A stretch of DNA of 64,000 nt from positions 1 to 64,000 of the forward strand of contig JBBROE010000003.1 of NCBI GenBank assembly GCA_038229695.1. The letters are read 5' to 3'. Positions 51,631 through 59,673 of this stretch are shown here, one piece after another. Numbering within the stretch: position 1 is the stretch's first letter; each line of letters opens with the position of its first letter. The notes beneath the pieces are model-generated. The model was not told the origin of the DNA. It saw nothing but the letters and a program-made list of their open reading frames with translations, and searched no databases. This stretch comes from JACMLD01 sp038229695. Lineage in GTDB: Bacteria; Bacteroidota; Bacteroidia; Chitinophagales; Chitinophagaceae. Both the position numbers and the translations under genes were made by a program.

Positions 51631-52243
51631 GGAAGAGTTTCCGCTTGCTTACCTGCAGCATTATATCCCGGCGCCTGCGGCCGCGCCCGTGCTGGCGCTG
51701 TTGGAACATTACCGGGTGCAGCTGACGATCACCCGGGAACGTAAAACGGTGCTGGGCGATTACCGGCATGCGCACCGGGGCGAAGGCCATCGGATCAGCG
51801 TCAACGGTAACCTCAACCGCTATTCATTTTTAATTACGCTGATTCATGAGCTCGCCCACCTGGTCACTTTCCTTCAATTCGGAAACCGGGTAAATGCACA
51901 TGGCAAAGAATGGAAGCAGCTGTATAAAATGTTGCTGGTCGATTTCCTCCAGCCTGAAATTTTTCCTCCCGATGTGATTGCTGCGCTGCGGGCTTCCCTG
52001 CATAACCTGCCTGCGAGCAGTTGTGCGGATGAGCCGCTGATGCGGGTGCTCCGGGCTTACGACCGGAAAAAGGACGGCAGCCTGCTGGTAGAGGAGCTGC
52101 CGCCGGGTGCGCTGTTCTCGCTCCAGGACGGGACCGTTTTTAAGAAAGGAAACCGGCTCCGCAAACGCTTCCAGTGCGTGGAGATAAAGACGGGCAAACT
52201 GTACCTGTTCAGCCCCATTTATGAAGTGATGCCCGCTTCCTGA
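51623..52243 (+). CDS. SprT-like metalloprotease domain protein
   Basis: 206 residues. The zinc-protease motif is HELAH (H75, E76, H79) in LITLIHELAHLVTF, with a third ligand candidate H93 in RVNAHGKEWKQLY, as in SprT/Spartan-like proteins. After about residue 130 a beta-rich tail (GALFSLQDGTVFKKGNRLRK, FQCVEIKTGKLYLFSPIYEV) lacks the zinc-ribbon cysteines of longer SprT proteins. Cytosolic. Substrate unknown; Spartan relatives act on DNA-protein crosslinks. It is the last gene of the run that starts with the M23-like protein. Confidence 0.88.
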   Translation: MPKEEFPLAYLQHYIPAPAAAPVLALLEHYRVQLTITRERKTVLGDYRHAHRGEGHRISVNGNLNRYSFLITLIHELAHLVTFLQFGNRVNAHGKEWKQLYKMLLVDFLQPEIFPPDVIAALRASLHNLPASSCADEPLMRVLRAYDRKKDGSLLVEELPPGALFSLQDGTVFKKGNRLRKRFQCVEIKTGKLYLFSPIYEVMPAS

Positions 52244-52315
52244 TCCCCCAAATTTCCTGCCCGGCAAAAAGGCGGATGACGTACCTTGTGGTACTGCGTC
52301 AAAACGCGGCTGTTT

Positions 52316-52867
52316 ATGGCCAAGAAAATTTTATTGTTATGCCTTGTTACTCTCCTGGCGGTGGCCGGTTGCTTTTCCCAGACGGAAAAAGGAGACTGGC
52401 TGGTGGGCGGTAATATGACCATCAATACCACGAGCAACAACAGCGCTTTTACACTGCAGCCCAATGCCGGGTATTTTTTCGCTAATAATTTTGCAGCTGG
52501 TGCTGACCTTGCCCTCAATTTCAGTAAGACCGGAAATGTGAAGACATCAGCAGAATCAGCGGGCCCCTTTGCCCGTTATTATTTCAATCTGCACCAGTCG
52601 CCCTTTAAACCTTTCGTGGTTGCCGAGTATGCGATTGGTAACCTGGTTACTAGACTGCCCGATTCAAAAAGCTCCAATACCTTCAGTAATTTTTTCCTCG
52701 GTGCGGGCGGCGCTTTTTTTATCAATTCCAATGTAGCGCTGGAAGCGGTGGCCGGTTATAACCACAGCAAGGTTCAGGGACAGGATCCGCAAAACGGGTT
52801 TGTGTTTAAGGTTGGGTTCCAGGTACACCTCCTGAGTGCCGAAGTGCAGAAAGCGACGGGCCGGTAG
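52316..52867 (+). CDS. Outer-membrane beta-barrel protein
   Basis: 183 residues from ATG 52316. Signal sequence MAKKILLLCLVTLLAVAG, with either a lipobox-like AVAGC or, more likely for a barrel, cleavage after CFSQ. Barrel strands: WLVGGNMTINTTSNN, FTLQPNAGYFFANNFAAGAD, ALNFSKTGN, FARYYFNLHQSPFKPFVVAE and NVALEAVAGYNHSKV, VFKVGFQVHLL. Family resembles OmpW/OmpA-like eight-strand barrels common in this phylum. Function unknown. Confidence 0.75.
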   Translation: MAKKILLLCLVTLLAVAGCFSQTEKGDWLVGGNMTINTTSNNSAFTLQPNAGYFFANNFAAGADLALNFSKTGNVKTSAESAGPFARYYFNLHQSPFKPFVVAEYAIGNLVTRLPDSKSSNTFSNFFLGAGGAFFINSNVALEAVAGYNHSKVQGQDPQNGFVFKVGFQVHLLSAEVQKATGR

Positions 52868-52895
52868 CCTTGTTTGACGGGTGATACCTGACGTT

Positions 52896-53393
52896 TCAAT
52901 CCAAATCCATACTCATCCACACTTCGCAGCCGAAGTGACCGGTATTGCCCATGGGCCCGTCCAGGCCCGTAAATCCAAACTGCTCGTACACACGAACAGC
53001 CTGCTTTAGTTCGGGCATGGTTTCCAGGTAGATTTTATGGTAGTTGCCGGCCCGCGCCCAATCCAGGCAACGGCTGATGAGATTCCTGCCGAGACCCATG
53101 CCGCGGGCTGCGGGGTGCAGGTACATTTTCACCAGTTCGCACACGCCGGGGGGAAGCCCTTCACTGGGGAAGATGCCCGCTCCGCCCAGGAGCCTGCCCT
53201 CTTGTTCCGCAACCAGGTAAACAGAACCGGGCCGTCGGAACAATTCAAATAAAGCATCGGTGGTAGGATCGTAATAAACCGTTCCGGGTTTGTTGGCACC
53301 AAATTCTGCCAGGGCATTGCGGATGATAACGGCCAGGGGTTTGTTGTCAGCTGGCGTAATGGGCCGAATGGTAATGGCGCTGGCGGTAGTCAT
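52896..53393 (-). CDS. GNAT family N-acetyltransferase
   Basis: 165 residues. GNAT fold: ITIRPITPADNKPLAVIIRN, SVYLVAEQEGRLLGGAGIFP, CELVKMYLHPAARGMGLGRN (acetyl-CoA pyrophosphate loop R-G-x-G-L-G), LISRCLDWARAGNYHKIYLE and KQAVRVYEQFGFTGLDG. It transfers acetyl from acetyl-CoA to an unknown amine. Convergent with the outer-membrane protein gene. Confidence 0.92.
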   Translation of the reverse strand: MTTASAITIRPITPADNKPLAVIIRNALAEFGANKPGTVYYDPTTDALFELFRRPGSVYLVAEQEGRLLGGAGIFPSEGLPPGVCELVKMYLHPAARGMGLGRNLISRCLDWARAGNYHKIYLETMPELKQAVRVYEQFGFTGLDGPMGNTGHFGCEVWMSMDLD

Positions 53394-53750
53394 GCGGCAA
53401 AATTAATACGCGCAGCGTTTCGTTCTAAGCCGGTGACAAAAATTGTTACTCAGGCAAACATGGCGGCGATGGCGTAGAAAATAGTATAGGTAAGTGCAAG
53501 AAAAAAGAAAAACAGTTTGGTTGGATTTTTCATAAAGGATTTTAATTGAAGGTGGTGCGGGTTGAAAACGCAGCCGGCATAAAAATATTTTGTTTTATGC
53601 CTAATCAATTTGGATGCCAGAGGCTGGCGGCGGGCCGCTGCCGGTATGATTTTCGAATTATTTATGAAGCCGCGCATCAATACCATGGCGGAAGGGCGAA
53701 CACCGTTGTGCCCGGAATCGCGTAACAGACCTGGCGCGACTGGAAGATGG
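53394..53750. other. Intergenic region with one possible small ORF
   Basis: About 357 bp. Apart from the 27-codon ORF at 53450-53533, nothing is supported. Frames on the plus strand running into the DinB gene are antisense shadows. Confidence 0.4.
53450..53533 (-). CDS. Possible 27-residue single-pass membrane peptide
   Basis: ATG 53533 gives MKNPTKLFFFFLALTYTIFY followed by AIAAMFA. One membrane helix after a short basic start. It may be a real small membrane peptide, or only a chance hydrophobic frame; the upstream 10 bp show no clear translation signal, which is common in this phylum. Confidence 0.3.
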   Translation of the reverse strand: MKNPTKLFFFFLALTYTIFYAIAAMFA

Positions 53751-54260
53751 TTAAAGGTATTTACCGGTGATGATTGCAAGGTGATGCTGTACGTGACCCG
53801 CCAGGATGAAGCCGAGGGCGAGGGCGTTTACGGGACGGTCGTTGCTGGTGCCCTGGAAAAGCAGCTGATCCTCCGTAAAACTCGCAAAGAGCATTTCCGA
53901 GGCTGTTCTCACGGCGCGGAACTCCGCCAGCAGGTCATTCCACGGCCGCTTGTTTTTATTGGCGGCTGCAGCCCAATGTTCCTCGTCGAAGCCGGCGAGG
54001 GGAGTAGGGTCCAGGCGTGCCATGCGGAGTGCCCGGTAGGTAAAAACGCGCTCGGCATCGATGAGGTGCTGCAACAGTTCAGCGAGGGTCCATTTGCCGG
54101 GAGCATAGGCGAATTGCTGTTTACCAGCCGGGACATTCGACAATACCCGGTTAAACGCCTGCGTATTGGCGCGGATAGCCTCCAGCATATTCCCGGCGGG
54201 GGCCTTTTCGATATAATTGAGGAACGGGCCCGATGCAATGATGCCTTCTTTGCCTGTCAT
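53751..54260 (-). CDS. DinB/YfiT-type metal-binding protein
   Basis: 169 residues. Four-helix DinB fold: NMLEAIRANTQAFNRVLSNV, KWTLAELLQHLIDAERVFTY with His65, a central RPWNDLLAEFRAVRTASEML, and ALGFILAGHVQHHLAIITGK with the two further His. The three-His pattern binds a divalent metal. Members include thiol transferases and hydrolases; the substrate is unknown. Confidence 0.9.
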   Translation of the reverse strand: MTGKEGIIASGPFLNYIEKAPAGNMLEAIRANTQAFNRVLSNVPAGKQQFAYAPGKWTLAELLQHLIDAERVFTYRALRMARLDPTPLAGFDEEHWAAAANKNKRPWNDLLAEFRAVRTASEMLFASFTEDQLLFQGTSNDRPVNALALGFILAGHVQHHLAIITGKYL

Positions 54261-54319
54261 TTTTTTACTGCAAAGCTAAAGCGCCCGGCGGATATTCCGC
54301 CGGTGATTTTTTGCTTCGC

Positions 54320-54360
54320 CGATGCGTTGCTGCTGTACAAGGGAGTGACACCACTGCGGC
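54320..54360 (+). repeat. Intergenic repeat family, copy 4
   Basis: TGCTGTACAAGGGAGTGACA followed by CCACTGCGG. Shares the 16-mer TACAAGGGAGTGACAC with copy 2. Located between the DinB gene and the subtilase terminator. Confidence 0.5.
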
Positions 54361-54384
54361 TGACCAGGGTGCTGCTGCCGGCTC

Positions 54385-54411
54385 AAAAAAAAGCTCCCGT
54401 TTACAGGAGCT
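54385..54411 (-). terminator. Terminator of the subtilase gene
   Basis: On the minus strand AGCTCC (54411-54406) pairs with GGAGCT (54397-54392) across an 8-nt loop, running into eight T (54392-54385). It is 24 bp past the subtilase stop. Confidence 0.85.
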
Positions 54412-54434
54412 CTTATTACGACGTGTTCGGGTCG

Positions 54435-56147
54435 TTATCCTTTACTTTCTTTTTTCAGGGTTGATTTAGGCAGCTTTTTTGCAGGAGGCGCACCAGATGT
54501 AAGCGTAGCTGCTACCTTCGCGGCTTCGTAGGCATTGAGCAGGCCGCCGGTCTTGCAGAGCGTAGATAAATCAACCAGGTTTTCCGCGCCCGGTTTTTTT
54601 ACTTTAACGCCGGGATTGACCGCCGACTGCTCCAGGCAGTATTTAAGTTGCTGGGCCGTAAGTGTTGGAAAATATTCCAGCAGGAAGGCTGCGGTGCCCA
54701 CCACGATAGGCGACGAAAAGCTGGTTCCCTGGGAGGTGCTGTACGTATTGCCACCGGGAGAAGTGCTGTAGATTTTCACGCCGGGTGCGAAGAGATCCAC
54801 ATTCTTTTTTCCATAGTTGGAGAAGGAGGCCACGAGCCCGCCTTCATTGGCATCGCTGGGATCGCCGCTTGCCCCGACAGTGATGTAATTGGCGGCGGTG
54901 GTATGGTCTGCCCGGAGACGCGGGTTGGGGAAATTGTCAGCGGTATCTACGTTTTCTGAACTGTTGCCGGCAGCCTGAACCAGCAGCACACCTTTGCTTT
55001 CGGCATATTTAACCGCTTCATCCACCCATTTTTTATCGGGAGAAAAGCTTTTTCCAAAACTCATGTTTACAATGCTGGCGCCGTTGTCGGTAGCATAGCG
55101 GATGGCGAGGGCGATATCTTTATCGTGCTCATCACCATCCGGAACCGCGCGGATCATCATGATGCGGACATTATCCGCTATCCCGTTTACGCCGATGTTG
55201 TTGTTGCGGTTAGCGCCGATGATCCCGGATACGAAAGTGCCGTGAAATGGGGTGCCCGCCATCACGTCGGGGTTGCCATAATATTTGTCGTTGATGTCAT
55301 TCTCGTTGTCTTTAACGATTTCACCCCGGTAATTTTCCGGTGCTTTACCTGCGGCCTCTTTTTTTCTTACCTGGCCGGTGACATATTCCTTAAATCCATC
55401 AGACAGGTCTTTGTTGGTGGTGGTCATATCGCTTTTGGTAGCCTGGAAGAGGTACAGGTAACCGCTGCGGGCTTTAGATTCTTCCGGTGATTTGGGAATG
55501 AAGGCCTGCAGTTCTGCCCCGGTAAATTCTTTTTTACCCAGGTAGCCCTGCATAAGGCTGTCACTTTTAAGCGTGGACTCCAGGGCCCGCTGGAGAAATA
55601 CGAGGTCTACCTGCTGGCTGCCCTCGTCGTCGCCACCTTCGATGTTTACCCTTGCTTTCTTCCACATGCCGTATTGTTCTTTGTCATCGCTGCTCATGGT
55701 GGTCGTGTCTACCTGTTTGCCGCTGTACAGCTCTTTGAAGCGGTAGTAAACGCGGGCGCCCTCGTAAGAATCTTCTTTTACATTGCGGCCATCTTTTCCG
55801 CCCAGGAAGTTCCAGCCATACACGTCGTCAATATAACCGTTGTGATCATCGTCGATCCCGTTGCCGGGTATCTCACCGGGATTGGTCCACAGGATGCCTT
55901 TCAGATCTTCATGCAGGGTATCGACACCGGAGTCGATGACCGCTACGATGACGGTTTTGCTCTTTAATTTTTTAGCGTGTACAAAGTCGTACGCCTTGTC
56001 CAGGCTGATGCCGTAGTAGCCATCGTTCTCGTGATCGAGCAGGTGCCAGCCTTTCGGTAAACTTTTAAAGCCCGTACCCTGGGCAAAGCCCTGCTGCCCG
56101 GCTATTACAAGAAAAAGCGCGGCACATAGTTTCAGCATTATTTTCAT
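54435..56147 (-). CDS. S8 family serine peptidase (subtilase) with long insertion
   Basis: 570 residues from ATG 56147. Signal peptide MKIMLKLCAALFLVIAGQQG then FAQ. Catalytic triad: Asp72 in IVAVIDSGVDTLHEDL, His302 in GTPFHGTFVSGIIG, Ser476 in QGTSFSSPIVVGTAAFLLEY, with oxyanion Asn395 in LVQAAGNSSEN. About 230 residues separate Asp and His, far more than the usual 30-60, and this insert (NGIDDDHNGYIDDVYGWNFL then charged helical sequence to about 290) is typical of a Bacteroidota subtilase subgroup. No T9SS domain: the Lys-rich tail after LTSGAPPAKK suggests a periplasmic or outer-membrane-facing enzyme. No propeptide inhibitor domain was recognised. Confidence 0.92.
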   Translation of the reverse strand: MKIMLKLCAALFLVIAGQQGFAQGTGFKSLPKGWHLLDHENDGYYGISLDKAYDFVHAKKLKSKTVIVAVIDSGVDTLHEDLKGILWTNPGEIPGNGIDDDHNGYIDDVYGWNFLGGKDGRNVKEDSYEGARVYYRFKELYSGKQVDTTTMSSDDKEQYGMWKKARVNIEGGDDEGSQQVDLVFLQRALESTLKSDSLMQGYLGKKEFTGAELQAFIPKSPEESKARSGYLYLFQATKSDMTTTNKDLSDGFKEYVTGQVRKKEAAGKAPENYRGEIVKDNENDINDKYYGNPDVMAGTPFHGTFVSGIIGANRNNNIGVNGIADNVRIMMIRAVPDGDEHDKDIALAIRYATDNGASIVNMSFGKSFSPDKKWVDEAVKYAESKGVLLVQAAGNSSENVDTADNFPNPRLRADHTTAANYITVGASGDPSDANEGGLVASFSNYGKKNVDLFAPGVKIYSTSPGGNTYSTSQGTSFSSPIVVGTAAFLLEYFPTLTAQQLKYCLEQSAVNPGVKVKKPGAENLVDLSTLCKTGGLLNAYEAAKVAATLTSGAPPAKKLPKSTLKKESKG

Positions 56148-56320
56148 CAATGGTAATGTTTAATATGTAAGAATTAAAGTAGCCTGTAAAAATAGAAAAA
56201 ACAATGTTACACAGTTGTAAAAAAAGCCGGTGCCGGTCCGCCGCGCTGCTTTAAGCCGGAGGATTTGGGAAAATCTTGTGAAAGCCCGGTGACCTGTGGA
56301 AGAAAGAACCGGGAAAACGA

Positions 56321-56347
56321 CAAAGACCCGCAACAGGCGGGCCTTTG
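56321..56347 (-). terminator. Probable terminator of the OmpA/TSP3 gene
   Basis: CAAAGACCCGC (56321-56331) and GCGGGCCTTTG (56337-56347) form a hairpin with one A-C mismatch and a 5-nt loop, 14 bp past the stop. The T tract after it is broken (TCGTTTTCC). Confidence 0.55.
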
Positions 56348-56360
56348 TAAGAAAGTAATT

Positions 56361-57887
56361 TTATTTAAGTTTCAGTTCTACGCGCCGGTTCTTTTTCCTG
56401 CCTTCCGTGGTGTCGTTGCCGGCAACCGGGTTGGCACGTCCGTATCCTTTTGTAACGATGCGATCGGGGCTAATGTCTTTTGATACCAGGTAGTCTTTTA
56501 CCGCCCGGGCCCGTTTGTCCGACACCGAAAGATTGATGGCTTCGCTGCCGGTGTTGTCGGTATAGCCAGCCACTTCCAGGGTAAGCCGGGGATTATCGGT
56601 GAGTATCGTTACCACGGCATTGAGTGACGCGAAAGAGGTGGGCAATAACTCCGCGCTGTTGCTGGCGAAGAAAATGTTCCGAGCCGCAAAATTTACTTGT
56701 TTACGGATTTCTTCTTTGATAACGGGGCAGCCTGCATTGTCAGCGGTTCCGGGCTGGTCGGGGCACTTATCGGCTTCATCGCTGATGCCATCATGGTCTT
56801 TATCCGGAACGGGGCAGCCTTTGTATTTCAGCAGGCCGGCTACCGTGGGGCAGCTGTCTTCCTCGTCGTTGATTCCATCGTGATCGGTATCCGGGATGGG
56901 GCATCCGTTGTATTTGGGAAGCCCGGCAACGGTTGGGCATTTGTCCGCTTCATCGTTAATGCCATCCTGATCCGTATCGGGTACCGGGCATCCTGAATAT
57001 TTTACAGTACCCGCGATGTCGGGGCATTTATCGGCTTTATCGGCGATGCCGTCGCCGTCTTTGTCGGGGCAACCTTTCGTAATGGATGCGCCAGCCTGGA
57101 GCGGGCAGGCATCCTGATCGTCCGGTATCCCGTCTTTATCGCGGTCCCGGATTACGATTGCTTCTTTGGTCTGGCCAAGCCAGATGCCGAGAGATGCGCC
57201 AATAACACGGTGATGAAAAGTTCCGGTGTAGGCGGCGGTATAGAGGTTATCGAGTCCCTGGCTGAGGAATCCGGATAGGGTGACGTTGCCGAATTCGAAC
57301 CCGGCCCTGCCGTTTACCCCATAGCCGAACGTGCTGTATCCATTTTCTTTTTTACCGACTTCCAGGGTTTCCGTGCTGTTGGTCACTTTATTGCTGCTTT
57401 GTGTGCTGCTGGAAAACTGGTCGTTTTCATTGACGGTACTCTTTCCGCTGTAAAACAGCGACAGGTAAGGACCTGCTGCCAGCAGGAAACTGCTTGTTTT
57501 TTTGCGGTTAAGGGGAAGCTTCACCGCAAAGTTCAGCGGGATGTCGATGTATTGTATCGCCAGCTGCCGGTTGCTGTAATAACTATTGAAAGTATCCAGG
57601 GAACTGTATTGATAAGATTTGAGGTAGTTCCTGCCTTTCTGGGTGTAGAGCACTGCCGGCTCAAAGAAGAACCGGCCAGTTGTTCCGACAGGAATTTCGG
57701 ACACGATACCGATATGAAAACCACTCTTGCTGCTGTAATACGGACCTGATGCCGTATCCCAGCCGGGGAGGCTGTTTTTTTCATTGATGCTGGCCGACTG
57801 CGGGCCGCCCATCAACCCGATTTTTACCTGGGCAGATGCGGCAGTCATGAAAAAAAGAAAGGAAAGCAAAAAGCAGTTTTTTGCCAT
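56361..57887 (-). CDS. OmpA-family protein with thrombospondin type 3 repeats
   Basis: 508 residues. Signal peptide MAKNCFLLSFLFFMTAASAQ. An N-terminal eight-stranded barrel (residues about 20-245: VKIGLMGGPQSASINE, GFHIGIVSEIPVGTTG, YIDIPLNFAVKLPLN, IGASLGIWLGQT). Then five calcium-binding TSP3 repeats, each with D-x-D-x-D-G-I-x-D and a CP pair (RDKDGIPDDQDACPLQ, KDGDGIADKADKCPDI, TDQDGINDEADKCPTV, TDHDGINDEEDSCPTV, KDHDGISDEADKCPDQ). The C-terminal OmpA/MotB domain has ELLPTSFASLNAVVTILTDN, LEVAGYTDNTGSEAINLSVS, RARAVKDYLVSKDI and GRKKNRRVELKLK and binds peptidoglycan. Confidence 0.95.
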   Translation of the reverse strand: MAKNCFLLSFLFFMTAASAQVKIGLMGGPQSASINEKNSLPGWDTASGPYYSSKSGFHIGIVSEIPVGTTGRFFFEPAVLYTQKGRNYLKSYQYSSLDTFNSYYSNRQLAIQYIDIPLNFAVKLPLNRKKTSSFLLAAGPYLSLFYSGKSTVNENDQFSSSTQSSNKVTNSTETLEVGKKENGYSTFGYGVNGRAGFEFGNVTLSGFLSQGLDNLYTAAYTGTFHHRVIGASLGIWLGQTKEAIVIRDRDKDGIPDDQDACPLQAGASITKGCPDKDGDGIADKADKCPDIAGTVKYSGCPVPDTDQDGINDEADKCPTVAGLPKYNGCPIPDTDHDGINDEEDSCPTVAGLLKYKGCPVPDKDHDGISDEADKCPDQPGTADNAGCPVIKEEIRKQVNFAARNIFFASNSAELLPTSFASLNAVVTILTDNPRLTLEVAGYTDNTGSEAINLSVSDKRARAVKDYLVSKDISPDRIVTKGYGRANPVAGNDTTEGRKKNRRVELKLK

Positions 57888-57970
57888 AGGATATTTGTTT
57901 TACAACACTTTAGTCAGGGTTAATCAACGCATTTTGGGGGCTTTTATTTTACCCTTTGGTGTGTCGTTCT

Positions 57971-59497
57971 TTAAACGGTGAATTTAATACCCTGGGCAAG
58001 GGGAAGCTGGTTGCTGTAATTGATGGTGTTGGTCTGGCGTCGCATGTAAATCTTCCAGGCATCGCTGCCGCTTTCCCGTCCGCCTCCCGTTTCTTTTTCT
58101 CCCCCGAACGCGCCCCCGATTTCGGCGCCGCTGGTGCCGATGTTCACGTTGGCGATGCCACAGTCGCTCCCGTTCTGCGAAAGGAACAGCTCTGCCTCGC
58201 GTAGGTTGTTGGTTATGATGGCTGACGAAAGGCCCTGGGGAACTTCATTCTGGATGGCGATTGCTTCTTCCAGGGTACGGTACCGGGTGAGGTAAAGAAT
58301 GGGGGCAAAGGTTTCCTGCTGTACCACGGGGAGGTCGTGTGCCACTTCGGCCACGCAGGGCTGTACATAACAGCCGCTTTCGTAACCCGGTCCGGCGAGC
58401 ACTTTACCCTCCACGACAAATTTTCCTCCCTGGGCTTTTACGATTTCTATGGCAGCCGAGTAAGCCGCTACCGCATCCTGGTCGATCAGCGGCCCCACGT
58501 GGTTACCGGGTTCCAGCGGGTTGCCGATTTTCAGCTGCCCGTAGGCGTGAACCAGGCGGTCCCGGAAACTGTCGTATACCGATTCGTGGATGATAAGGCG
58601 CCGGGTGGTCGTACAACGTTGCCCGGCGGTGCCCACAGCACCAAATACGCAGCCGGTGAGGGCGATGCCCTGGTCTGCATCGGGTGTAATGATGATGGCA
58701 TTATTGCCTCCCAGTTCCAGGAGGCTTTTGCCGAGGCGTGCAGCGACCGCCGTACTAACGGCCTTGCCCATGCGCGTTGAGCCGGTGGCCGAAATGAGGG
58801 GGATCCGGTTATCCGCGCTGAGCCACTGGCCAACATCACTGCGGCCATTGACGAGGCTGCTGACGCCCTCAGGTACGCCGTTATCCCGGAAGACTTTCGC
58901 GGTCAGCAATTGGCAGGCAACAGCGCAAAGCGGTGTTTTTTCGCTGGGCTTCCAGATGGTGACGTTGCCGCAGACCCAGGCCAGCATGCTGTTCCAGCTC
59001 CAGACGGCTACGGGGACATTGAATGCGGAAATGATGCCTACGAGGCCAAGCGGGTGGTATTGATCATACATGCGGTGGCCGGGACGTTCACTATGCAGGG
59101 TAACGCCATGCAGCTGTCTCGAGAGGCCCACCGCGAAATCGCAGATGTCGATCATCTCCTGCACTTCGCCCCATCCCTCCTGCAGGCTTTTACCCATTTC
59201 CGTTGAGACGAGCCTGCCGAGCTGATCTTTTTCGCGCCGCAGCGCATCGCCGATTTGACGTACCACGTCGCCACGCTTCGGCGCAGGCCATTGCCGCCAG
59301 CTGAGAAATGCTTCCTGCGCTTTTGCCACCACGCGATCGTAGGAGGCCCGGCCGGTGAGCGACACTTCACCCAGCAGGCTGCCATCCACCGGGGAATGGG
59401 AAGCCAGCCATTCTTCAGCATCGAGCCAGGTATCGCCGGTAGAAGTTCCGGGCTGTCTGTCCTTCAGCCCCAGGGCTGCAGTAAAACTGTTGTTCAT
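57971..59497 (-). CDS. amaB: ALDH7-type aldehyde dehydrogenase (alpha-aminoadipic semialdehyde / piperideine-6-carboxylate dehydrogenase)
   Basis: 508 residues. ALDH motifs are complete: Asn160 in GIISAFNVPVAVWSWN, ATGSTRMGKAV cofactor loop, general base Glu261 in LLELGGNN, nucleophile Cys295 in GTAGQRCTTTRRL, and QETFAPILYL. The antiquitin/ALDH7 signature FNVPVAVWSWN followed by GQRCTTTRR distinguishes it from generic ALDHs. Family members oxidise alpha-aminoadipic semialdehyde, in equilibrium with piperideine-6-carboxylate, to alpha-aminoadipate in lysine catabolism with NAD. The symbol amaB is used by homology. The lysine-ketoglutarate reductase-type gene at 2726 would provide an earlier step. 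Confidence 0.88.
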   Translation of the reverse strand: MNNSFTAALGLKDRQPGTSTGDTWLDAEEWLASHSPVDGSLLGEVSLTGRASYDRVVAKAQEAFLSWRQWPAPKRGDVVRQIGDALRREKDQLGRLVSTEMGKSLQEGWGEVQEMIDICDFAVGLSRQLHGVTLHSERPGHRMYDQYHPLGLVGIISAFNVPVAVWSWNSMLAWVCGNVTIWKPSEKTPLCAVACQLLTAKVFRDNGVPEGVSSLVNGRSDVGQWLSADNRIPLISATGSTRMGKAVSTAVAARLGKSLLELGGNNAIIITPDADQGIALTGCVFGAVGTAGQRCTTTRRLIIHESVYDSFRDRLVHAYGQLKIGNPLEPGNHVGPLIDQDAVAAYSAAIEIVKAQGGKFVVEGKVLAGPGYESGCYVQPCVAEVAHDLPVVQQETFAPILYLTRYRTLEEAIAIQNEVPQGLSSAIITNNLREAELFLSQNGSDCGIANVNIGTSGAEIGGAFGGEKETGGGRESGSDAWKIYMRRQTNTINYSNQLPLAQGIKFTV

Positions 59498-59673
59498 GGT
59501 ACATTGCTTATGGCTGCAAGATAACTAAAAGCCCGGCAGCGGCTTTTCCCTTACGGGCACTGCCGCCCGGTTGAAAATTTAAACGCTTTGTAAATTGATC
59601 TTATATTTAAGGGCAGCAAACCGCCGCGGTATTCTATGGTGAAACCAGGATGCTGAAAAAAAATTGATTGCTT

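Noticed and set aside
53610..54464. 284-codon plus-strand frame
   Set aside because: Antisense to the DinB gene and into the subtilase terminator; no domain and unusual composition.
56361..57887. Tandem DNA repeat at the TSP3 coding region
   Set aside because: The periodicity near 56750-57100 is explained by five protein-level TSP3 repeats; it is not a separate DNA element.
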